Assembly (NCBI GenBank): GCA_036872755.1
Contig: JAVHNS010000018.1
Span: 434,001 to 498,000 of the forward strand
DNA: 64,000 nucleotides
From: Orbilia blumenaviensis
Lineage: Eukaryota; Ascomycota; Orbiliomycetes; Orbiliales; Orbiliaceae
Direction: 5' to 3'
Shown here: one piece after another, positions 58,689 to 64,000 of the stretch
Layout: each line of letters begins with the position of its first letter
How positions within the stretch are numbered: the first letter of the stretch is position 1
Notes under the pieces: model-generated
What the model was told of the DNA's origin: nothing
The model's input: only the letters and a program-made list of their open reading frames with translations
Databases searched by the model: none
Translations under genes and position numbers: made by a program

Positions 58689-59619
58689 TAATCGGAACTT
58701 TGAGGGTTGAGATGTAATATATGAGGCTTTACTACTATCTTGTCGGTGTCGGTTCTGGCAGTAGGACTCTCATAGGTTCACCCCAGAGTTTGCGAAACAG
58801 CCAAGCTGTGAACAGGTGAAATGTTATCAGGATTAACATCTTGACCTCAATGCACATGCTCCCATTCTGCTAATAAAATACAACATAGTTTTATTCACAA
58901 AGGCATAATATAGGCACCTAATTGTTAACTGTTTCACTCAAAGATGTGAGAGACATTAATTGCATTGTCATCAGAGTTGCAAAATGCTACCTATCTGGTC
59001 TCGTATTCAGTTGGAACGGGTACCAAAACAACACTTCAACACAAAAGTTGGCCGTCTCTGCTTGATGGGGGCTGGTAAACGGTATGTATAGAGCCAATTC
59101 TATTTCGCGGTTCCAAAATCGCACAACAATAACTATCTGCCTATATGACTCAGTACTTGTCTTGTTTTCCTACAAGATTAAATCTCCAGTCTTCATTCGA
59201 GATCTGCGGGGGCAACCTTACTGGCTAGCACATATATATGACTTGGCCGTACAATACAACTACGTATGTATGTGGGCTGATGGGCAGGTATATAATTTGC
59301 GAGTAACTTCTAGCATCATTCCGGTCGTTCCGCTGGCCATAATTTTGAAATAATTTTTGTTTCGGTCTCGGATTAATTATATCATTTCTAGAATTGAAGT
59401 GTTCCGGGATTCGAGATTCATGAACCTGAAGCCCTCGTGACCTAATCCAAATTCATATTGCAAGGGAAATTAATCCGGGAACTGGTCAAACGGAGAGGCA
59501 AGGGCAAAAACCCAATACCCCTCCTCCTTGTAAAAAAAAAAAACCTCCCGCAGATGAAACCGATGGCTTCAGATGAAGGGAATAAATGAGATGGTAAAAG
59601 AGCTGAACAAAAAAAATCA
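58689..59619. other. Spacer between the two tRNA genes
   Basis: 930 bp, AT-rich, no frame with protein character. The ORF over 59486-59758 is only the tRNA-Ala and its flanks read as protein. Confidence 0.55.
59609..59616 (-). terminator. Pol III terminator of tRNA-Ala
   Basis: Eight T on the minus strand, three bases after the tRNA-Ala 3' end. Confidence 0.85.
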
Positions 59620-59710
59620 TGGAGACACAGGGAATTGAACCCGGGACCTCATCCATATCAGACTGCTTGCGCACGCTAAGGAAGCGCTCTACCAACTGAG
59701 CTATATCCCC
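59620..59710 (-). tRNA. tRNA-Ala(AGC) with intron
   Basis: The acceptor stem pairs GGGGATA with TGTCTCC and contains the G3-U70 wobble that is the alanine identity element; discriminator A. D-arm GCTC-AGTTGGTA-GAGC. Anticodon stem CTTCC/GGATG (one T-T mismatch), loop TTAGCG, intron of about 18 nt after position 37, then T38. T-arm CCGGG-TTCAATT-CCCTG (one mismatch). Followed by a T8 terminator. The two stem mismatches make it slightly atypical; it could be a weak or divergent copy. Confidence 0.85.
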
Positions 59711-60407
59711 GATTTGATGAATTTCGGAATTCAAAGTGCAATAATAATGCTTTTGCAAAATTTTCGCGGTGTGTGACGGATTTGGTGATTCCTTGAATCC
59801 GGCTAGCTTAATCAGGAAGGATATCGAATTAAACGAACAGCTAGAAAACCTTGTGCTTGGAGGCCGACAATGTTTGCGACGAAACCTAACCTGGCATTCT
59901 TTCTTTCTTTTTTATAATCAAATTCTTCCTTCAAGTCTACATTAAGGTGGTTCGCCGGGTTGTGCTAAAGTGATCACTAACTAGACCATGTTTGCTCGAT
60001 ATAACCCATTTTGGGCTTCCGACATCCACAGTTTTCCTACAATTGCTCGAGGCCAAGGAGTGGCGCATCCTGTGTTCTTTGGCAGGAATTTCGATGGCTA
60101 TCGTTCGGATTGAGCACAGTGGCCAGACCCTCGAGATTACTTTCTATACATTTACAAGTTTCAAAGCACGTGTATACAACTATGCCAGGCTGGGGACAAC
60201 CATACGTGATATACGTCTGGAATATATTCCAGTCTGTGGGAAATCTTTGACAAAGTAAACTAAGGATCGATATGAGAAAAAAAACAAGATAGCTTTCTGC
60301 GAACCTGCATTTAACTTAATTTACAAAGTAAGGCAATATACATGATATGTCTAAACACAAAATAATTTTGATATGGGATCGGCTAGCAAATTGAACAATT
60401 TAATCAG
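59711..60407. other. Spacer downstream of the LysM gene
   Basis: 697 bp. The plus-strand frame at 59992-60258 has no recognised feature and is not called. Contains the 3' UTR of the LysM gene and the upstream region of tRNA-Ala. Confidence 0.5.
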
Positions 60408-63400
60408 TTACAAGTATGCCACAGGTACAATAGCGGTGGTAGTTTCCGGTGGGGGAATTGGTTCTGTTAGATATGGGCGCGGGGAAGGAGTAGGAAGGTT
60501 ATCATAGTCTGAAGCCTCTGGTCCGTAATCCGAGTATGTTGGTCTCCCCGTCACGAATCTCACAGGGTCGTAATTATAACTCTGTGGAGGCGGCACTTCG
60601 GAGCTGGCGTTATCGAGCAAAGCGACACAAAGCCAAAGGCCAATTGTGCAAGTGCATTCTTCTGGGGACTTCATGCCGTTCCACTGCGCGAGCAACTTCA
60701 GATCCAATGAAAGTCTCTGGGAAATTTCGTAGCAAGTGTCGCCTTTCTGGACCAGATGCCATTGGTTGCACCTTGAGTTATGGCCTTTACCCTCTGGTGT
60801 ACCTGGAGGAACAGTGCACTGTGGAACTTGGTTAGCGGTAGTGCATGTATTTCCATTCTCGGGATTAATCTTGACTGTTTGAAGAGTTGAAGGACACGGA
60901 ACAGTCGTAGTTAAAGTCGTTGCTGGACAGCCCTCGCATTTAGTGGTGACATAGGTCACTGTGGACCAAGAAGATACCGTTAAAGGTGTAGAAATAGTTG
61001 GCTCTGAAGTCGGCATAGATGTGATGACCATTTGAGTTGTAGTAGCCATAATTGTCCCTTTCATATCGGAGGATGTGGTAGTGGGACATGGCACTGTGGT
61101 TGTAACTGTGGTCGGATCGCATCCACCACACGGTTCGGTAACATAAGTTGTCGTCGTCCATGAGATGGTCTTTGATGTGTTCTCCATTGGAGGAGCTGAG
61201 GTTTCCTTATAGGGATCTGAGGTCTTGGGAGCTGCGCTGGTTTCCATAGTATACCCGGGTGGCGGGTGGCACTCCGGCCGACACGAACCAATCCAGCCGT
61301 CGTTCAAACAGCCACAGCCTTTCGCAAGTGCTTGACTTATCCCTGAATTGGATTTACACTTTGCGAAGGCTTTTTGGTAGACTTCCGTATGTTCAGCCGG
61401 CCATTCACGCTGTTGGTTATCAGCGCATTGATAATTACATAACACTGCGGCAACCCTCATGCCCTCTTCAGTACCAAATAACTTATCAAGACAGTTTCCG
61501 GATGGCCATTTACCCTGACCTAGGTATTCCTGGGGGCATTCTTTCACAGGAAAAGTCTTCATGGGTGTTGGAGCTGAAGTGGTGGATACGTATGCTTGGG
61601 GAACTGTATTTTCAGTGGGTGCCGATGTATAGGCTGGAGGAGTAGACATTTCTGAGACGCTATAATCAGTTGAAGTGGTAGATGTTTCCGGGGTGCCATA
61701 ATCGACTGGGCCGGGTTCGTTCCCTGATTGATCAGCCCGCGGGTAGATACAGGTTTCTCCTCTATCTGTGGCTTGCTTTAGAACACACCCGCAGTTCTCC
61801 ATCAAAGCATCCACTAAACTTGCATGCGAGAGGCCGCACATTCCAAGGTAAAACTGGTAGGAAGCATTTTCCGACTCGTCCAGAGTAGCAATGTCTTCTT
61901 TATTGCAAAGTAAACTACACATTTCCTCTTGCGCCTTCTGGTCCCAACTTTCTGCCGCTTTCAAACAATTATCCGGCCAACTCCGTTTAACGTCGATACA
62001 CGGCTTGGGGGTACATGTAGCTGGAAGAGTTAGGGGCATGGAGCTATATTCAGTGGCTGTAGGCTGTACGTATGTCTGGCTTGGAGAGTCAATACTAGTA
62101 GAATGGCTACTGGCGTATGCTCCTGGTATAAAGTTAGAGGGCGTGTCCGTCGGGACGGGGCCGCTGTAAGGTTGTTCAAGATCTATGCAACCGCAGACGG
62201 TTTTTAGGGCCCATGGTAGAGCTTCACCACAAGCATTATAGGCCTCTGTGTATGCCTGGAGGGTGACATCTGGGAGCTCGCCCCATTTACGGCCCCTTTC
62301 TCCTGACTTGGAGGCAGCATCACAGAGCGCTTCAATGTTAGCCACGTCGACTGTTCCAAGGCACCCAAAATCGATGGTTGAACTTTCATAGTTTGCATTT
62401 GTAGGCTGCGGGCACCGGTCAATAGTCCATGTTATAGAAGGAGGCGGGTAACCTGATTCGCTGGTAGCCGTAGTGGCTGGGGGCGCGGTTTCATATACCA
62501 TGGATGCTGTCGTTTCCGCCATGGTACCGGCACTATACGAAATGGGAGAACTAGATGATTCTTCCATGGTATTATATCCCATAGGAGGCTGGGAAGACTC
62601 CTCCATGGTACCATATTCCGTAAGGGGCTGGGAAGACTCTGCCATAGAAGTGTAACGTTCAGGGGAAGACATAGTTGATTCCTCGGTCATTGTAGCTGTC
62701 GGCTGTGTCTCGGAATATTCATCCATAGGAGTGTAACCTTGAGGGGAAGACATGGAGGATTCCTCGGTCATTGTAGCTGTCGGCTGCGTCTCAGAATATT
62801 CGTCCATAGGAGTGTAACCTTGAGGGGAAGACATGGAGGACTCCTCGGTCATTGTAGCTGTTGGCTGCGTCTCGGAGTGTTCGTCCATAGAACTATAGCC
62901 CATAGGCGGAGTAGTAGTTGTCATAGCTTCTGAGATAGTCTGGGCAGGATAGTATTCATCCGTTGACGATGTGACTTCCGGTGCGTAGGATTCCATAGAT
63001 GGTGCTGTTTCCGTAACGTAGCCCTCTATAGATGATGTGGGTTCCACAACGTATCCTTCAAAAGTGGGTATAGTAATCTCATGAGGAGTCTCTGTTGGTG
63101 GCTCATATACCTGCGTCTCGGTATATTCTTCTGTAGTGGCCGTCATAGATTGTGACATCTGATCTTCCGAGGATGGTTCCTCGAGATACTCAAGCATTGA
63201 TGTGGTGGCGGGCTCTGTAGTACTGGCCTTCTTGGTATGCGGGATCTTAGTGTGAGACGGCGTGCCATATGCCATATCCTCGGTCGAAGTCTCTTCCGCC
63301 TCACTCACTGGCATGGTAGTTTCCTCTGAGAAGGTTTCGGTCATAGTGGGTTCCATTTCTGTACTAGATACCTGGCCATAATGATTTTCAGACATGGTCG

Positions 63401-64000
63401 GGGTAGAAGCATCTTGTTCAGTAGTGCTATCCATGTCCCCTGTTTCGTATCTCCCACTGGCGCTCGCAGAAGGATACATTGAAGGAGTTTCAGAAACTCC
63501 TCCCGCTATAGAGGTCGCCATAGTCTCCTCTTCAGTCGCAGAGGTAACCATAGTTTCCTCTTCAGTCGCAGAGGTAGCCATGGTTTCTTCTTCAGTCACA
63601 GAGGTAGCCATAGTTTCTTCTTCAGTCACATAGGTAGCTCTATGCCTATTTTCTTCTTTAGTCGCAGAGGTAGCCATGGTTTCTTCTTCAGTCGCAGAGG
63701 TAGCCATAGTTTCTTCTTCAGTCGCAGTGACCTGGCCTGTAGTTGCTTCTGGCTCTGGATCCGAGGTTGCAGAGACTTCGGTGTCATATCCTTGAGTTAT
63801 TGATGGCATTAGCGAGGCGTCGGTGGATGTTTCCTCATCAAGACGCGTTTTATCAGCGGGGCCACTGGAATTTGATAGCTCTGGCGATCCAGTTTCTCCC
63901 TCCATGAAAGAAGATACAGTTGAAGTCGGCATGCCATCTTCAGCAGAGTTCGTATAGGCCTGGCTCTCCTGCGTGCTTGTGGCTTCCACTGTTTGGTTGT
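60408..64000 (-). CDS. Large repeat-rich surface protein with LysM (5' partial)
   Basis: The frame is open to the right edge without an ATG start, so the 5' end, including any signal peptide, is outside the window; at least 1196 codons. Numbering from 63989: residues 1-520 are Ser/Thr/Glu/Pro/Tyr-rich with tandem repeats (ATSATEEETM units; a 27-residue block built round GYTPMDEYSETQPTATMTEE, three copies). Then come three related all-Cys modules at about 525-600, 660-737 and 816-900, each C-x(n)-C...C...C-G-C ending in CGC. Two TTYVT...C-G/EGC...TVTTTVPCP repeats follow, then a LysM at about 1073-1116 (HLVQKGDTCYEISQRLSLD, LAQWNG), and a Pro/Tyr tail. LysM suggests chitin or peptidoglycan binding at the cell wall. 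Adhesin, wall protein or effector are the options. Confidence 0.8.
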   Translation of the reverse strand, partial: NQTVEATSTQESQAYTNSAEDGMPTSTVSSFMEGETGSPELSNSSGPADKTRLDEETSTDASLMPSITQGYDTEVSATSDPEPEATTGQVTATEEETMATSATEEETMATSATKEENRHRATYVTEEETMATSVTEEETMATSATEEETMVTSATEEETMATSIAGGVSETPSMYPSASASGRYETGDMDSTTEQDASTPTMSENHYGQVSSTEMEPTMTETFSEETTMPVSEAEETSTEDMAYGTPSHTKIPHTKKASTTEPATTSMLEYLEEPSSEDQMSQSMTATTEEYTETQVYEPPTETPHEITIPTFEGYVVEPTSSIEGYVTETAPSMESYAPEVTSSTDEYYPAQTISEAMTTTTPPMGYSSMDEHSETQPTATMTEESSMSSPQGYTPMDEYSETQPTATMTEESSMSSPQGYTPMDEYSETQPTATMTEESTMSSPERYTSMAESSQPLTEYGTMEESSQPPMGYNTMEESSSSPISYSAGTMAETTASMVYETAPPATTATSESGYPPPSITWTIDRCPQPTNANYESSTIDFGCLGTVDVANIEALCDAASKSGERGRKWGELPDVTLQAYTEAYNACGEALPWALKTVCGCIDLEQPYSGPVPTDTPSNFIPGAYASSHSTSIDSPSQTYVQPTATEYSSMPLTLPATCTPKPCIDVKRSWPDNCLKAAESWDQKAQEEMCSLLCNKEDIATLDESENASYQFYLGMCGLSHASLVDALMENCGCVLKQATDRGETCIYPRADQSGNEPGPVDYGTPETSTTSTDYSVSEMSTPPAYTSAPTENTVPQAYVSTTSAPTPMKTFPVKECPQEYLGQGKWPSGNCLDKLFGTEEGMRVAAVLCNYQCADNQQREWPAEHTEVYQKAFAKCKSNSGISQALAKGCGCLNDGWIGSCRPECHPPPGYTMETSAAPKTSDPYKETSAPPMENTSKTISWTTTTYVTEPCGGCDPTTVTTTVPCPTTTSSDMKGTIMATTTQMVITSMPTSEPTISTPLTVSSWSTVTYVTTKCEGCPATTLTTTVPCPSTLQTVKINPENGNTCTTANQVPQCTVPPGTPEGKGHNSRCNQWHLVQKGDTCYEISQRLSLDLKLLAQWNGMKSPEECTCTIGLWLCVALLDNASSEVPPPQSYNYDPVRFVTGRPTYSDYGPEASDYDNLPTPSPRPYLTEPIPPPETTTAIVPVAYL
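62642..62884 (-). repeat. 81-bp coding tandem repeat, three copies
   Basis: Three units with 81-bp period inside the LysM protein gene, each coding for 27 residues of the PMDEYSETQPTATMTEE type. Copies two and three are nearly identical, copy one is more diverged. Confidence 0.85.
63515..63732 (-). repeat. 30-bp coding tandem repeat array
   Basis: Several units of 30 bp coding for ATSATEEETM variants in the LysM protein gene, interrupted once by NRHRATYV. Confidence 0.85.

Noticed and set aside
59486..59758. 90-codon minus-strand frame
   Set aside because: It is the tRNA-Ala gene and its flanks read as protein.
1..64000. CRISPR array, rRNA genes or bacterial-type operons
   Set aside because: No spaced direct-repeat array, no rRNA-like sequence, and all genes look fungal with introns.

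Overview
The window looks like nuclear DNA of a filamentous ascomycete (Pezizomycotina). Protein genes are split by short introns of about 50-110 nt with GTATGT/GTAAGT-type donors and CTAAC-like branch sites. The families present are typically fungal: a Zn2Cys6 regulator, an Msc2-type zinc transporter, a GH76 cell-wall mannosidase, an FRE-type ferric reductase and a LysM surface protein. Spacers are AT-rich with many homopolymer tracts and microsatellites. The orphan secretome and moderate GC would fit a lineage such as the Orbiliomycetes, but that is a guess; the sequence alone does not fix the class.

Left part (1-34 kb), mostly housekeeping and membrane genes: CCDC124/Lso2-like ribosome factor (-), F-box protein (+), wax-synthase-like membrane O-acyltransferase (-), a gag-like/jacalin-like chimera (-), PaiB-family FMN-binding protein (+), Msc2-type zinc transporter (+) converging on a ferric reductase (-), an 11-exon GH76 mannosidase with an 18-nt micro-exon (-), and a histidine-phosphatase (phosphoglycerate mutase-like) protein (-). 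The zinc transporter and the ferric reductase are both metal-homeostasis membrane proteins, but they only converge tail to tail and no co-regulation is visible.

Right part (36-64 kb) is more accessory. It holds six genes for secreted or surface proteins, most of no recognisable family (36.1, 44.2, 48.3, 54.7, 56.5 and 60.4 kb). They are interspersed with a DUF2235 hydrolase, a Zn2Cys6 regulator whose second intron appears to be GC-AG, and a single-pass serine-rich membrane protein. The genes at 54.7 and 56.5 kb look like a diverged tandem pair. Two intron-containing tRNA genes, Leu(UAA) and Ala(AGC), lie between that pair and a large repeat-rich LysM protein that runs off the right edge of the window.

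Exon boundaries were worked out by hand from splice consensus and reading-frame continuity; for every spliced gene the exon lengths sum to whole codons. No CRISPR array, rRNA gene, complete transposon or secondary-metabolite core enzyme was seen.
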